The position numbers and the translations under genes are program-made. From IMG/VR virus record IMGVR_UViG_3300021964_000444, positions 1-26,159 of that record: a DNA stretch of 26,159 bases; one strand, written 5' to 3'. Source of the stretch: a virus. Numbering within the stretch: the first letter of the stretch is position 1; each line of letters starts with the position of its first letter. This document shows positions 7,070 to 17,156 of the stretch, one piece after another. The notes under the pieces are model-generated. The model was not told the DNA's origin. It searched no databases and saw nothing but the letters and a program-made list of their open reading frames with translations.

Positions 7070-7118
7070 TCACCATTAATCTTAACACTAAAATTATTTT
7101 TAATGAAAAGCCAATAAT

Positions 7119-7532
7119 TTATCCTAATGCTATCGCTTGAGCAATCGCAAAAGGTTGAGTTGCAACAGTTTTTCCACCCATAGTCATAGTCCCTGCCGCT
7201 ATTGTACCACTTGCAGTCACACTAGTTATACCACTTATAGTATTATCTAATGATACCGTCAAAGTATCAGTAGCACTTACAACTGCGTTAATATTGTTAG
7301 ACCCTATTACATTTAAGGTGTCACCACCTGTTATAGCTTGAGTTGTTGAAGTCGAATCTCTTAAAGTAAATGAAGAAGTAGCTCCAAAAGCCTCATTAAT
7401 AGCACCCACTAGACTAGACTTATGACTAGTGCTCAATGTAGTTAAATCACCAATATCTGTACCCGCAGTTAAATTGTATGTGGTACGAAAAGTATTTAGT
7501 GTATCTGTTGTTGCTACTGATCTTATTGCCAT
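7119..7532 (-). CDS. Short tail-fibre-like protein
   Basis: The 137 residues start with ATTDTLNTFRTTYN, then LTTLSTSHKSSLVGAINEAF, an N-terminal segment frequent in phage fibre proteins. A Ser/Thr-rich beta region (TQAITGGDTLNVIGSNNINA) follows, and then a short tail (SVTASGTIAAGTMTMGGKTV). It resembles the first part of a longer fibre, without a receptor-binding region, so it may be a connector or a shortened fibre. The start codon is two bases after the previous stop. A GATAAATA motif lies only six bases before the ATG and no good Shine-Dalgarno is present. Confidence 0.7.
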   Translation of the reverse strand: MAIRSVATTDTLNTFRTTYNLTAGTDIGDLTTLSTSHKSSLVGAINEAFGATSSFTLRDSTSTTQAITGGDTLNVIGSNNINAVVSATDTLTVSLDNTISGITSVTASGTIAAGTMTMGGKTVATQPFAIAQAIALG

Positions 7533-7533
7533 C

Positions 7534-7752
7534 TTACTTATTTATCCCTTTAATCAATTCTTTGATTTCTCTTAACTCTGTCTTTAGATTATTTATCTCT
7601 TTTACAGCACTTCTTATTTCATCACCACTTTTCTCTCTCGCTCTTGCTCTTGCCATATACAAAGAATATTCTGAAGTATTAGTATTAATAATACCATTTG
7701 TCTTAATATCTCTTACTAAATTTTCAAATCCTTGTACTCTTAATCTACTCAT
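7534..7752 (-). CDS. Small coiled-coil protein of marine T4-like phages
   Basis: This 72-residue basic protein contains LRVQGFENLVRDIKTNGIIN, then SEYSLYMARARAREKS, and a C-terminal heptad-like helix (VKEINNLKTELREIKELIKG). I recognise the SEYxxYMARARAREK style from small genes beside large structural proteins of cyanophages, with no assigned function. The ATG overlaps the stop of the DUF4815 gene as TAATG, so it is translated in fixed coupling with that giant. A chaperone or assembly partner of the upstream protein is a plausible inference. Confidence 0.72.
   Translation of the reverse strand: MSRLRVQGFENLVRDIKTNGIINTNTSEYSLYMARARAREKSGDEIRSAVKEINNLKTELREIKELIKGINK
7539..7546 (-). promoter_or_regulatory. 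Late-promoter-like element (GATAAATA) abutting a start codon
   Basis: It has one mismatch to TATAAATA and lies six bases before the ATG at 7532, partly over the end of the 72-residue gene. It is too close for a leader with a Shine-Dalgarno, so either a leaderless transcript or a chance match. Confidence 0.3.
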
Positions 7753-10700
7753 TATACTGCCAATGCTATTGCTCTAAAGTCTTTTAATCTTGCTGGTAAA
7801 GCTGATACTGTACCATTAAAAACTATTTTAATTTGGAAAGATGTAAATTCAGGTAATGTACTAGCGCTGAATTTGTAATCTTTGAAATCTAAATCTAATA
7901 CGACATCACCATTTGACGGATCAACAGTCAAATCAGAACTACCATCTGTATTAAATGGCGTAAATGGTATATCTTCAATTCTTCTTGTTTCTTCACCACC
8001 TGATAATCTAAAGAAACATTTAATTGATGAAGTTGATCTTACACTAGCCGCTAATCTTACATCTAACGCTGTTGAAGCATTTGCCAAATTAATTGGTTTA
8101 GTAATGTAAGCGCCAGCTGAAGAACCGCCCTCTACTGCTGTGTCATCTTCATAATCAACCGTGTTTGTTAATTTTGCTATCACTTTTGATCCACTCGCTG
8201 GAGCAGTATCTAAAGTTAGAGTTGTACCTGAAACTGTAAAGTCATCAATAGGTTGTAATTTTTTTCCATCTTTTTTAACAGATAATATGTGAACACTACT
8301 TGGTGTTCCACTTATTGTGAATGCTGTCGTAGAGCCATCACCTGTCAATGTGCTTGTAGATGATACTGTAGGATTATTTAATCTATTTGAAATCGCAAAA
8401 GCATTAATTCTTTTTAAATCAATTGCTGGTGATAAGTTAGCATTTGTTGAACTCAACACTAAATTTATAATTAAAGATTTAGATCCTGACATTTCATTTG
8501 TTTGGTTAATGTCACTTGCTACTAATCTTGGATTACCAAAGTAATAGTTATCTCCTAATACAATATTTTCTGTGTCTGCCGTAGATTGTAAACTAAATGC
8601 TGTTTCTGAACCATGTACAGATTTACCACTTGTTGTTCTCATTGTACTTGATAAAGATGTATCAGGGTGTACTACTGAACCAATTTGTGGTTGTAATACA
8701 TCAAATAATCTATTTTGTGTAGCTGTCACAGCTGAACCACCAACATCGCCTGTTGCGTTTGCTGTTCCACCTGTTGTAATATCATAACTATCTAAAGTTA
8801 TATTTGAAATACTTGTATATGTTCCGTTAATCGCAGAGTGTGCGATACCATTATATGTACCTGCCGCAACTCCAGCGATTGTGACATTATCTGTTGTAGA
8901 ATGCATACCGTGGTTTTTATGGAATATTCTTATAAGACCAGTGCCGTTAAATGTTCTAATAGGATTAGTGTCTAAAGTTTTTACAGGTAAAGATGCATTT
9001 GCTAATGAAAGTGTGCCTGAAGCTGATATATCAAATACTGCTTTCTTCAAAGTAAACTTCATGTCTTCCATTTGTTCAGGTGACCAAGTACGATAGTTAG
9101 CAGATTTAAATAACACACCATTTGATGGTTGTTTAGATACTGTTCTATCTGAATCTAATGCTTTCTCACCTAGTCTAGCAATATAAGCAGTATAATCAGT
9201 TGAGTCTGAATACAATACTATACAATACTCAATACCCTCTTGTAAATAAACAGGACTATCAAAAGTAAATGTAGTTGCTGTTGATCCATCTGTACTTGTA
9301 TTTACTGAACTTGGATTTAAATATTTTTGTGCGAACGGTATAACTTTTTGTCCAGGATAACCATTGACCATATTTCTTATTTCTGCTCTTACTGGAATAG
9401 TAGATGATTTAGTAGCAAAATAAGCGTCTAAACTTGTTATGTATATTCCATCTTCTTCATCAATCATAAATGATTGAGCCAATGGATCACCACCTCGTCT
9501 ACCAATTACTCTACTTGCTGTTCTTGTAGTTGATGAAGTTGCTGTCACAGTTTGTCTAACTGTTCTTGCTTCTCTTGTTGAAACAATCGCCTCTTGTGTT
9601 GTTTCTAATAAACCTTTAGCGTCATAATCAGCTTCTGCTGATGTAGCAACATTTGTTCTATCTTGGACGTTTGTAGATGAAGCTGTTAATCTGAATACTC
9701 TTTTACCTGTTCGCCATTTAGGATTAGATGAATTATTTGGATCAGGTATAGCAAATGTACCTTTTACATAACCATTAGCATCTGTCACTACATTACCACC
9801 TAACGATCCACCATCTGGAGTAATATATGCAGAAACTGCTATGTTATCAAAAAAACCAAAAACTTTAGTGTTAGGTCTCATTCCATAAGCTTGAAATTCC
9901 ACTGTTCTGCTTCTTATGAAAGGAATAAAGTTTACTGACATAACTCTAGCACCTAAACTTTGTCTTACTGATTGAGGCACTATTGTTGTTCTAATACCAG
10001 CTCTTGTTTGTACAACATCTGTACTAGTTGATTGTACTAAAGAATTTCCTTGCCATCTAGTATTTGTTCTTGGATTACCTGACCATTGATCTTGCCATTC
10101 ATTCCATTCAGTTCCTACAGGTATTTCTGTTGTATTTGTATTATCTAATCCAGCATTAATAGCTAAATTATCAAATGTTCCATTTACATTTACAACTAAT
10201 TCAGGAGCAACTCTAGTTTCTTTCCATTCATCAACTGGAGGATCTAAAGTAATATCTCCTATCCAATCAAATACTAGGAAAGGATTTAAATTTTCTGTTT
10301 TAGTTGCATATGGTTGTTCTAAATAAGTTGCTTCTGTGTATGGTAAAGTCACCAAGTCACCTGTCTTAGCGTAATTAGCTACTGTTCTATCTGCTGCTAA
10401 TATAGCAGTTAAATCATCATCAACTTCCTCTAATTCTACAATATCTTCATTGAAAGGTGTTCTTGCCTCACCTCTTGCTCTATCTATTGAAAGTTTGTAA
10501 TCATTATTTCTAACATCACCAACATTGTGACCTGAAAAATTATCTACAACAAAACCATTTTTAAATCTATCTAAACCATCTTCATCTTGTATTTGTAGTG
10601 ATTGTGCATCAGCTTCTAATAAAGATAACTGAGTATAGTATTCTACATTTTTAATTCTATTTTCTAATGAGCCAATATCTCTCATTGTGTATCTACTATT

Positions 10701-13700
10701 ATCTTCTTTATCTACAATAACATCAGAAGTTTTTAAAGTATAACTTGGTATTGTTAGTGTTGCTAATAATAAATGACCATCTAAATTACCTGGCTCTAAA
10801 GGACTAATAGCACTAGCACCTTTTAATACTTTTATTTCGCCTTGTCTTGTAATAAAGATTTTATCTATTCTATTTAAATAAAACTCAAAGTCTGTTGTTA
10901 TATCTGAATTGAATTGTGGTATGTCAATAGTTGAAGCACCTGTACCATCAAAACTTCTATCTGAAGTACCTGAATTAATAGTTGAAGCATCATCTACTCT
11001 AGGTCTGAAATCTAAACTATCTCTTAATTCTACTTTATTACCAGTTGTATCTGAAGTATAACTTGGAATATCTTCATAATCAATTACACCTGCATAAGAA
11101 TCTACATCAAAATAATCACCTGATCCATGTGAAAAGAAATCAAAATTAACTAATAGTTGACCAGTTGGTTTTAATGCACCTGGTTTTAATTTTAATCTTC
11201 CTATGTCGTAATAGTTATCTCTTTGACCATTGTCTAAATCAAAACGACTTGTAATATCTGTATCTGAAATTGTAGCAGCGGCACCAAAACCACTTGACAT
11301 ATAAACATTATTGATTTTATATACATCTGCTTTTGATAGACCAATTACGCCACTTTCAATAATTGATTGTGATGATATGTTAATAGTTGAAGCACTATTT
11401 AAAGTTTTTGTTTTTGAACCAGCAACTGTTCTAACAACCGTTGCTAAAATTTTTACTTTATGACCAGCGAAGTCAGCACCAAAGTCTAGTGTTAATGTTT
11501 TACCTGTTGGAGACCCACCTAAAACAAATAATGCATCACCTTCATGGTTATTACCAGATAAATTTAATACATCACCAACTGCACCTGTTCCACCACCACC
11601 AGTTGTCATAATACTAACAGTAAAGTCATCACTTGCGTTTGAAGCAAAAGTTTCGTTTGTACCAGCTGTAATTGTGACATCACCGTTTGATGATAATGTA
11701 CCTGTAAAGTTTCTTCTTACATTAAAGTTTGTATCTGTTGCTCCACTATTAGCTGTAGTTTTTAAAGTCTTAATAGTAATATGTGGTAGATTAAATATTG
11801 AAGTATTGTTTTCAGGATTTGTAAGTTTTGATCTTTTCCTTGTTAACACTGAAGCTGTTGATACATCACTTCCACCAACATTTGCTGATAATTCTAATTC
11901 TGTTTGAGATACAATATACTTAACTATACCTGTCACATTACCACCAGCGTTATTCTTAAATTCAATTGTATCACCTATCTTTAAATCTGTTGTAAAGTTT
12001 GTACCTTTACCAAATACAGTTGCATCACTATTTGCTACTGTGACATTACCTGTAATTATAGTATTTGTTCCATAAGTAGATGTTGTATCTGCGTCAGCAG
12101 TATAAGTTGGCGAGCCTGCCATACCAATTTGTTTAATTGCAGTTATATCTCTTGTGCTAACTCCTTTTAATCCTAAAGTATCAGCTTGAATTGTTGCTGA
12201 TGCAGAAGAAGTAGCGCCTGTGATTACTTCACCAGCACTAAAAGTACCTTCTACATTAGATACTACACAAACTGTGTGAGAGGCTGTAGGATTACCTGAC
12301 TGTGCTGTGACATTTAATGATGTTGTACCATCACTATCAAATAATTCAAAAGTATTTGTTGTAGTGTTTCTAACAACACAAACTCTAGCGCCTGAGTTAA
12401 CCGTACTATCTACAGAATATGTTCCACCTGTTAAAGTAATTTGTTGACCATCTCTAAATCCATGTGAAGATAAAGTTGCGACAGATGGATTGGCAGCAGT
12501 AATAGCTATCGCTGCTGATTTAGTAGCAGTGACACTTTGTACAATACCTTTTGCGCCTGAAGTTGCACCTGATACTACTTCACCATTTGTAAATGAAACA
12601 GATGTTAATAAGTTTAAATGAGTAAACATTTCTATATCAAATAGATAATGTCTATAAATTGAAGATGTTGCGTTTATATCGCTTGTTTCAGTTGCTGATA
12701 CATTTTCAAAACCACGAGATTTAGCACGACCAATTTGTGGTACAGTTGTACCTACTGTTGATTGTTGCGTTCCTCTAGCTGATGTTGCAGTATCAAATAA
12801 GTTAACTGTTTTAAATGCTTCTACATCACCAGAAACAAATCCTATATCGGGTTGACCATAAACATTGTTTACAGAAATAAAGTTTTTTATATTAAATCTT
12901 GTTTTGTGATTATTTGCTGTTTCAAAATCTCTTGCCTTATCAACATCAACAAAAGTTGTTCCAATTCTTTCAGATTCATAACCTTTTACATAAGCTTTAA
13001 ATGGTGATACCCCAAGAGCTAATTTACTAGCCAATCCACCATTACCTGAAGTATAGATACCTCTATTATTACCAGAAGATAAATGTTCTCTTACATCAAA
13101 GTCAGGATTAGATAAAACATAATCTCCTGATTCGTCAAATGTTCTACGAGCAAGTGTATCTTCTAATACAGCATATTCTGTATTTCTTACAATACTTTTT
13201 ATAGTACCATTTTCAACTCTAGCGATTTCATAAAAATTTTCATCTTCAGTTGAAGACAATGTTTTTTTAGCAAGTGTTAGTAATATTTTAAATCTGTGTG
13301 CGCCTGGAGCATTAGTATTTGATGAGCCAGCTGCGTTATCATTCAAACTATTATCATCATTAGGAGTCACAAAACTTTCTGTGACTGAAAAACCTATTCT
13401 ATATGATGGTGTGTTTGTATATTTGTCTAATATTAAAGTTGATGTATCTATTTGAACAAAGAAACCATTGATATAATATACACCTGATTGAATTTTTGCG
13501 GCAGAACCTGTATGAGTAGTTGCTACAACTGCTGATAATGAAACACTATCACTATTTGTTCCTGTAATTGTTTCGCCATCTGAGAATACAAAACTTGTAT
13601 TGTTTGTTCCTGTCTTATTATATTTTACATATAAAGTATTAGGGTCAGTTCCGTCTGTTGCATCTGTTCCAGTAATCTCTGCGATTACACCTGAAGTACC

Positions 13701-13997
13701 ACCTGTTAACAATGTACCATTTGTGAATTGTGCTAAAGTATTTGAACTTGCAATACTTGTTAATTTAATTGAAGTATATTCTGTATCAATAGATACTTGA
13801 CCAGGAATAATCATTGCTCCTTTTTTGAACAGATGATCACCAACTCTTTCAATTTGGTTTTGTAATAATGTTTGTGACTGTGTTAATTCTCTCGCTTGAA
13901 CTGCAAATGACGGTCTGAAAAGTATTCTATGAAACTTTTTTGACTCTGTAAAGTCATCATAATAAGGCGAGAGGTTAAAGTCTGTTGGACTTGGCAT
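7752..13997 (-). CDS. Giant DUF4815-type virion structural protein
   Basis: This 2081-residue protein is the longest in the window. The N-terminus (DFNLSPYYDDFTESKKFHRI, then FRPSFAVQARELTQSQTLLQ and NQIERVGDHLFKKGAMIIPG, residues 6-66) is the DUF4815 signature of cyanophage and pelagiphage virion proteins. Later come G-E-V-x-x-G-A-T-S motifs near 475 and 595. A region PNTKVFGFFDNIAVSAYI lies near 1385, and DPLAQSFMIDEEDGIYITSL with PVRAEIRNMVNGYPGQK lies near 1500-1550; both blocks are conserved in such giants. One fibre repeat module sits near 1885-1950. A GAGGG ribosome-binding site precedes the ATG. A baseplate-attached fibre or spike role is inferred from family and position. Confidence 0.88.
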   Translation of the reverse strand: MPSPTDFNLSPYYDDFTESKKFHRILFRPSFAVQARELTQSQTLLQNQIERVGDHLFKKGAMIIPGQVSIDTEYTSIKLTSIASSNTLAQFTNGTLLTGGTSGVIAEITGTDATDGTDPNTLYVKYNKTGTNNTSFVFSDGETITGTNSDSVSLSAVVATTHTGSAAKIQSGVYYINGFFVQIDTSTLILDKYTNTPSYRIGFSVTESFVTPNDDNSLNDNAAGSSNTNAPGAHRFKILLTLAKKTLSSTEDENFYEIARVENGTIKSIVRNTEYAVLEDTLARRTFDESGDYVLSNPDFDVREHLSSGNNRGIYTSGNGGLASKLALGVSPFKAYVKGYESERIGTTFVDVDKARDFETANNHKTRFNIKNFISVNNVYGQPDIGFVSGDVEAFKTVNLFDTATSARGTQQSTVGTTVPQIGRAKSRGFENVSATETSDINATSSIYRHYLFDIEMFTHLNLLTSVSFTNGEVVSGATSGAKGIVQSVTATKSAAIAITAANPSVATLSSHGFRDGQQITLTGGTYSVDSTVNSGARVCVVRNTTTNTFELFDSDGTTSLNVTAQSGNPTASHTVCVVSNVEGTFSAGEVITGATSSASATIQADTLGLKGVSTRDITAIKQIGMAGSPTYTADADTTSTYGTNTIITGNVTVANSDATVFGKGTNFTTDLKIGDTIEFKNNAGGNVTGIVKYIVSQTELELSANVGGSDVSTASVLTRKRSKLTNPENNTSIFNLPHITIKTLKTTANSGATDTNFNVRRNFTGTLSSNGDVTITAGTNETFASNASDDFTVSIMTTGGGGTGAVGDVLNLSGNNHEGDALFVLGGSPTGKTLTLDFGADFAGHKVKILATVVRTVAGSKTKTLNSASTINISSQSIIESGVIGLSKADVYKINNVYMSSGFGAAATISDTDITSRFDLDNGQRDNYYDIGRLKLKPGALKPTGQLLVNFDFFSHGSGDYFDVDSYAGVIDYEDIPSYTSDTTGNKVELRDSLDFRPRVDDASTINSGTSDRSFDGTGASTIDIPQFNSDITTDFEFYLNRIDKIFITRQGEIKVLKGASAISPLEPGNLDGHLLLATLTIPSYTLKTSDVIVDKEDNSRYTMRDIGSLENRIKNVEYYTQLSLLEADAQSLQIQDEDGLDRFKNGFVVDNFSGHNVGDVRNNDYKLSIDRARGEARTPFNEDIVELEEVDDDLTAILAADRTVANYAKTGDLVTLPYTEATYLEQPYATKTENLNPFLVFDWIGDITLDPPVDEWKETRVAPELVVNVNGTFDNLAINAGLDNTNTTEIPVGTEWNEWQDQWSGNPRTNTRWQGNSLVQSTSTDVVQTRAGIRTTIVPQSVRQSLGARVMSVNFIPFIRSRTVEFQAYGMRPNTKVFGFFDNIAVSAYITPDGGSLGGNVVTDANGYVKGTFAIPDPNNSSNPKWRTGKRVFRLTASSTNVQDRTNVATSAEADYDAKGLLETTQEAIVSTREARTVRQTVTATSSTTRTASRVIGRRGGDPLAQSFMIDEEDGIYITSLDAYFATKSSTIPVRAEIRNMVNGYPGQKVIPFAQKYLNPSSVNTSTDGSTATTFTFDSPVYLQEGIEYCIVLYSDSTDYTAYIARLGEKALDSDRTVSKQPSNGVLFKSANYRTWSPEQMEDMKFTLKKAVFDISASGTLSLANASLPVKTLDTNPIRTFNGTGLIRIFHKNHGMHSTTDNVTIAGVAAGTYNGIAHSAINGTYTSISNITLDSYDITTGGTANATGDVGGSAVTATQNRLFDVLQPQIGSVVHPDTSLSSTMRTTSGKSVHGSETAFSLQSTADTENIVLGDNYYFGNPRLVASDINQTNEMSGSKSLIINLVLSSTNANLSPAIDLKRINAFAISNRLNNPTVSSTSTLTGDGSTTAFTISGTPSSVHILSVKKDGKKLQPIDDFTVSGTTLTLDTAPASGSKVIAKLTNTVDYEDDTAVEGGSSAGAYITKPINLANASTALDVRLAASVRSTSSIKCFFRLSGGEETRRIEDIPFTPFNTDGSSDLTVDPSNGDVVLDLDFKDYKFSASTLPEFTSFQIKIVFNGTVSALPARLKDFRAIALAV

Positions 13998-14008
13998 TTA
14001 TATTCCCT

Positions 14009-15469
14009 CTAAAATTCAATTATTAATTTAACATTCTCGGTTTGATCGGCCGCTCTTGTAATAGGTGCTCTATTTTCTACATAAAGAACATCACCTGTAT
14101 CAGCATCTAACTCACCAGCATTATAACCACTAGTGAATACAACACTATCAACTGTTGTTGAAGAAGTTGATGGAGTTGAAGTGACACTAGAACTTTGACC
14201 TGTAATTACATTTGCACCTGAAAACGCTGTTAAATTAGCATTCGCATCTACACCAGCATCATTAAATCTTGTTTGTATATAATAAAGAATATTATTTGAA
14301 CTATCCCATTCTACAACTTTACCGACTGCGCCAGTAGTTGCTTGATTAATTTCTTCATCTACAGTATAATCACCTGATGGACCTGTCACTAATACAGCTT
14401 TTGTAGCTCTTACAGTAGCTGCTGTAGCGGCAGAACCGCCTGACTTAGGATCTCTCATTAGTGCAACTCGTCTAAAATCATTTGCTGTTGTAAAGTCACC
14501 AGAGTTTGCTGCTTCACTAGCTTCAAAGTTAGTGTTTAACATTACATAATGTCCACCTAATTCTATAACTGCGTTTTTACCGTGTCCACCTTTTGGCTCA
14601 ATAATAACATCTAATTCAGTACCTGATAAACTTGTTGCACCAGCTGCTACTATATCAGCAAGTCTTATATAAGCAAATGTATATCCTGTACCTGGTGTTG
14701 TCACTGTGACTGCTGTCACTGCGCCACCTGCTACTGTCACAGATGCCACACCACTTGATCCGTCACCTCTGATTGCAACGCCTGTGTGTGTTCCATTAGT
14801 ACCGCCAGAACCAGCTGTTTTAATTTTAACTACATTTACAGCACCATCTACTGCTGCGGCAGCAACTGTAGCATCTGTTGCGACTGCCATGAAATCTGTT
14901 GATAAAAAGTTTGCTGCTTGAGCCGCTGATAGTGAATACATATATTTCCATTTGTATCCATCTCCAGTTGATAAAATAGATGTAGATGTTCCAGTAGGTT
15001 CTACTGTTGAAGTAGCATTACCATTGTTATCTAAACATTTGTAAACATGATTTGCGCTTGATAGTACATAAAAAGTAGCGTCAAATAAAGTAGTCGCACC
15101 ACTATTTGCTGCTTGTATTGAAGTACCACCTGTTATTCTATTTCCATAATCGTGTCTATAATAATCATAGACTGTACCTGTTGCCCAATTTCTTCTTGGT
15201 ACAACAAATGAAATATCTGAACTAGTAATTTTCTTAGCAGCCAACATATCGTCAAAATAAAAGAACTCATCTTGTATAGAATCAACTGGTGTTAAAGGAG
15301 TTGTATCAGTTCCTTCATTAGTTGTTCTTAAATCACCTCTTGTTAAAGTAGCAAAAGGTTGAGGTCTTCCTATACCCATGTAATACACATTTGCTCCAGA
15401 TTCAGTAAAAGATTCTGAAAACTGTTCTGCGTTATGTATTCTAAATTTATTTGTTATTATTGCTGGCAT
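14009..15469 (-). CDS. Baseplate wedge protein, gp8-like (marine type)
   Basis: This 486-residue protein begins PAIITNKFRIHNAEQFSESF, then GANVYYMGIGRPQPF and DDMLAAKKITSSDISFVVPR RNW. This N-terminal pattern is that of the gp8-type baseplate wedge protein of marine T4-like phages. YDYYRHDYGNRI, FYVLSSANHVYKCLDNN and GYKWKYMYSLSAAQAANFL follow and are conserved blocks of the same family as I know it. The C-terminal half has beta modules with TTGAVGKVVEWDSS and ends NVKLIIEF. An AAGGAA Shine-Dalgarno and an exact TATAAATA precede it, and it is followed 11 bases later by the DUF4815 giant. In T4, gp8 sits in the wedge with gp7, gp10, gp6, gp53 and gp25. Confidence 0.8.
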   Translation of the reverse strand: MPAIITNKFRIHNAEQFSESFTESGANVYYMGIGRPQPFATLTRGDLRTTNEGTDTTPLTPVDSIQDEFFYFDDMLAAKKITSSDISFVVPRRNWATGTVYDYYRHDYGNRITGGTSIQAANSGATTLFDATFYVLSSANHVYKCLDNNGNATSTVEPTGTSTSILSTGDGYKWKYMYSLSAAQAANFLSTDFMAVATDATVAAAAVDGAVNVVKIKTAGSGGTNGTHTGVAIRGDGSSGVASVTVAGGAVTAVTVTTPGTGYTFAYIRLADIVAAGATSLSGTELDVIIEPKGGHGKNAVIELGGHYVMLNTNFEASEAANSGDFTTANDFRRVALMRDPKSGGSAATAATVRATKAVLVTGPSGDYTVDEEINQATTGAVGKVVEWDSSNNILYYIQTRFNDAGVDANANLTAFSGANVITGQSSSVTSTPSTSSTTVDSVVFTSGYNAGELDADTGDVLYVENRAPITRAADQTENVKLIIEF

Positions 15470-15485
15470 GTTCTTTCCTTATCAA

Positions 15486-15493
15486 TATTTATA
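15486..15493 (-). promoter_or_regulatory. Late promoter -10 element (TATAAATA)
   Basis: It is an exact T4-late-type match, 16 bases before the ATG at 15469, with AAGGAA between them. It lies in the 33-base gap before the gp8-like gene and would drive that gene plus the DUF4815 giant. Confidence 0.63.
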
Positions 15494-15502
15494 ATCGTTT
15501 TT

Positions 15503-15808
15503 TTATGGTTTCGTAGGCCATACTAAATTACTTAAATTTTCTGTTAAAGCCGAACTATCAGAAGTATCATATTCAGCAGGTAAATTTCTAAGCTTTTCTC
15601 TATAAGCTGTCATTTCAGCAGACATTGTAAAGTCAGATAGACCCCAAATATCAGTTTCTGCTAATTTAATATTTCTTTGTTCTCTTAAATTTGCCAGAGC
15701 TCTAGTACCTGCAGCAGCAGCGTATGCCGCTTCTTCATTATCTCTAGCCGTTTCTTCGTCAGCAGTAAATTGGATTCTTACTCCATCTACTAGTTTGTAT
15801 CTTGGCAT
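15503..15808 (-). CDS. Phage tail assembly chaperone-like protein
   Basis: The 101 residues carry an Ala/Glu-rich helix (residues 15-45) followed by REQRNIKLAETDIWGLSDFT, then YREKLRNLPAEYD and a C-terminal LVWPTKP. The R-x-x-x-L-x-x-T-D pattern, the YR-x-x-L-R-x-L-P motif and the final WP-x-x-P are hallmarks of the phage tail assembly chaperone family Phage_tail_APC (PF16778). Members of that family are commonly found beside fibre genes. It follows three small fibre-like paralogues and precedes the gp8-like gene. It has a strong AAGGAG ribosome-binding site and an exact TATAAATA upstream, so it is probably made abundantly and transiently during tail assembly. Confidence 0.8.
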   Translation of the reverse strand: MPRYKLVDGVRIQFTADEETARDNEEAAYAAAAGTRALANLREQRNIKLAETDIWGLSDFTMSAEMTAYREKLRNLPAEYDTSDSSALTENLSNLVWPTKP

Positions 15809-15833
15809 TGTTAGTTTTCTCCTTATTCTCTTT

Positions 15834-15841
15834 TATTTATA
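15834..15841 (-). promoter_or_regulatory. Late promoter -10 element (TATAAATA)
   Basis: It is an exact T4-late-type match, 25 bases before the ATG at 15808, with AAGGAG in the leader. It lies in the gap between the third paralogue and the chaperone gene. Confidence 0.63.
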
Positions 15842-15846
15842 ATAGA

Positions 15847-16500
15847 TTACGAAAGACCATACATAGTAATAAAGCCATCTGTATAGGTTCCTGTATCTCT
15901 AAAAAATCTCATTTTTGTTATAGCTGCCGTAGTTTCAAAATAACCACCTTGTCTATAATGGTCAGCTCTTACTGCATCGTGTACAATAGATGATTCAAAC
16001 ATAAAATATGTTGCCATTCCTACTGTATGTGGATCAAAAAGATGAAGTGTCATACTAGCAGCAGTACTGTCTTGGTTAGCCCCCTCCATGTCAAACCCCC
16101 AAAATGTACCAGTTGTTCCACCACCCTGACCAGCAGGAGCATATATTTGGTGTAATTGTTGTGTTGAACTTGACCCTGTTCTATTAGCACCAGATTGTAT
16201 TGCTAAATTAAAGTTTGTTCCATCAGTAGAACCATTCATTTTCATATCTGGTTCTGTTGTATTACTAGGTCTACAATTAGAAGCAACAAACATATATTCT
16301 TTGTATCCACCACTGAGAGTAAAATCAGCAGTAGTCACACCAGTCATATCAGTGTGAGTTATTTTAGTAAAACTACCAGGAGATGATACTCCTGATGGTA
16401 GACTTGTAAAATTAGCCATGTTTGTATCATTTATAACCGAAGGTAATAGTTTACCTCCACTTGATAATCCGTTAGCAAATCCTCTAGCTCTAGCTCCCAT
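15847..16500 (-). CDS. Small fibre-like structural protein, paralogue C
   Basis: This 217-residue protein shares a start (MGARARGFANGL), a central beta body and the end GFITMYGLS with the two genes before it. It is the most diverged of the three: the middle reads FTLSGGYKEYMFVASNCRPS and TFWGFDMEGANQD rather than the aromatic-rich pattern of the other two. The xYGL ending is frequent in small tail or fibre proteins of marine phages. Its ATG overlaps the previous stop (TAATG) with AAAGGA just upstream, so the three paralogues form one coupled set. A role as alternative tail-tip or side-fibre subunits is inferred only from position. Confidence 0.75.
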   Translation of the reverse strand: MGARARGFANGLSSGGKLLPSVINDTNMANFTSLPSGVSSPGSFTKITHTDMTGVTTADFTLSGGYKEYMFVASNCRPSNTTEPDMKMNGSTDGTNFNLAIQSGANRTGSSSTQQLHQIYAPAGQGGGTTGTFWGFDMEGANQDSTAASMTLHLFDPHTVGMATYFMFESSIVHDAVRADHYRQGGYFETTAAITKMRFFRDTGTYTDGFITMYGLS

Positions 16501-17156
16501 TATTCGTCCTTTAATCCGTAAAGTTTTATTATGCCACCAGCAACATCTCCTGAACTGCAGTTAATTCTTACTGCATCTACAGCATTTGTTGAGTTAATCA
16601 CACCATGACAATGATAGTAAAAGTTTTCTTTAGCTGTTTGAAAATGTATTCCATCTATTTGAAACCCTTTATGAAATGTTGTGCTTGATGGATTGTTTAA
16701 CCACATATATCCACACATACCACTGTCGGAGTCATTACCTTGAGAGTGTGAAATTCTTTGAGCTGTTGAACTATCATGTAAATCTTTATCTGTTTCATAA
16801 CTGTATGATGTGTCTACTCCTACTGTTCTACTAAAAGTAGTCGTTTTAGATGCTCCAAAAGATGTTCCACCATTGTGTGAAAAATCAATTTGAAGATTGG
16901 CACCATCAGTTGCAACTTTTAAATTAATAAATCTCAATTGATAAATTGGATAAGTTGAATCTATATTAGCAGTAATATCCACATTTGTCGTATCAGTTGA
17001 AATAGTTGTTGTTGAAAGTAATTTTAGATTACCTGCTGATATACTTGCTGGCAATTCAGTTATATTTCCAAAAGATTTAGTATTATTAAAAGCACCAGCT
17101 ACCAATACGCCGTTTGCGCCTATATTATTTGCCAATGCTCTAGTGACTGCTCCCAT
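16500..17156 (-). CDS. Small fibre-like structural protein, paralogue B
   Basis: The 218 residues begin MGAVTRALANNIGANG, followed by ITELPASISAGNLKLLSTTT. The middle has YPIYQLRFINLKVATDGANL and MCGYMWLNNPSSTTFHKGF, and the end is AGGIIKLYGLKDE. The order of blocks matches paralogues A and C, pointing to tandem duplication followed by divergence. It overlaps both neighbours by one base (TAATG at 17156 and 16500). There is no signal peptide or membrane segment. Function is unknown beyond a probable virion role. Confidence 0.75.
   Translation of the reverse strand: MGAVTRALANNIGANGVLVAGAFNNTKSFGNITELPASISAGNLKLLSTTTISTDTTNVDITANIDSTYPIYQLRFINLKVATDGANLQIDFSHNGGTSFGASKTTTFSRTVGVDTSYSYETDKDLHDSSTAQRISHSQGNDSDSGMCGYMWLNNPSSTTFHKGFQIDGIHFQTAKENFYYHCHGVINSTNAVDAVRINCSSGDVAGGIIKLYGLKDE

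Noticed and set aside
7035-7118. Possible terminator in the longest intergenic gap
   Set aside because: Only weak A/T stems can be drawn and none is followed by a clean T-run on the minus strand.
7478-7777. Plus-strand frame that looks like a small membrane protein
   Set aside because: It is the complement of the 72-residue coiled-coil gene and its flanks; hydrophobicity comes from antisense of Lys/Glu/Asn codons.
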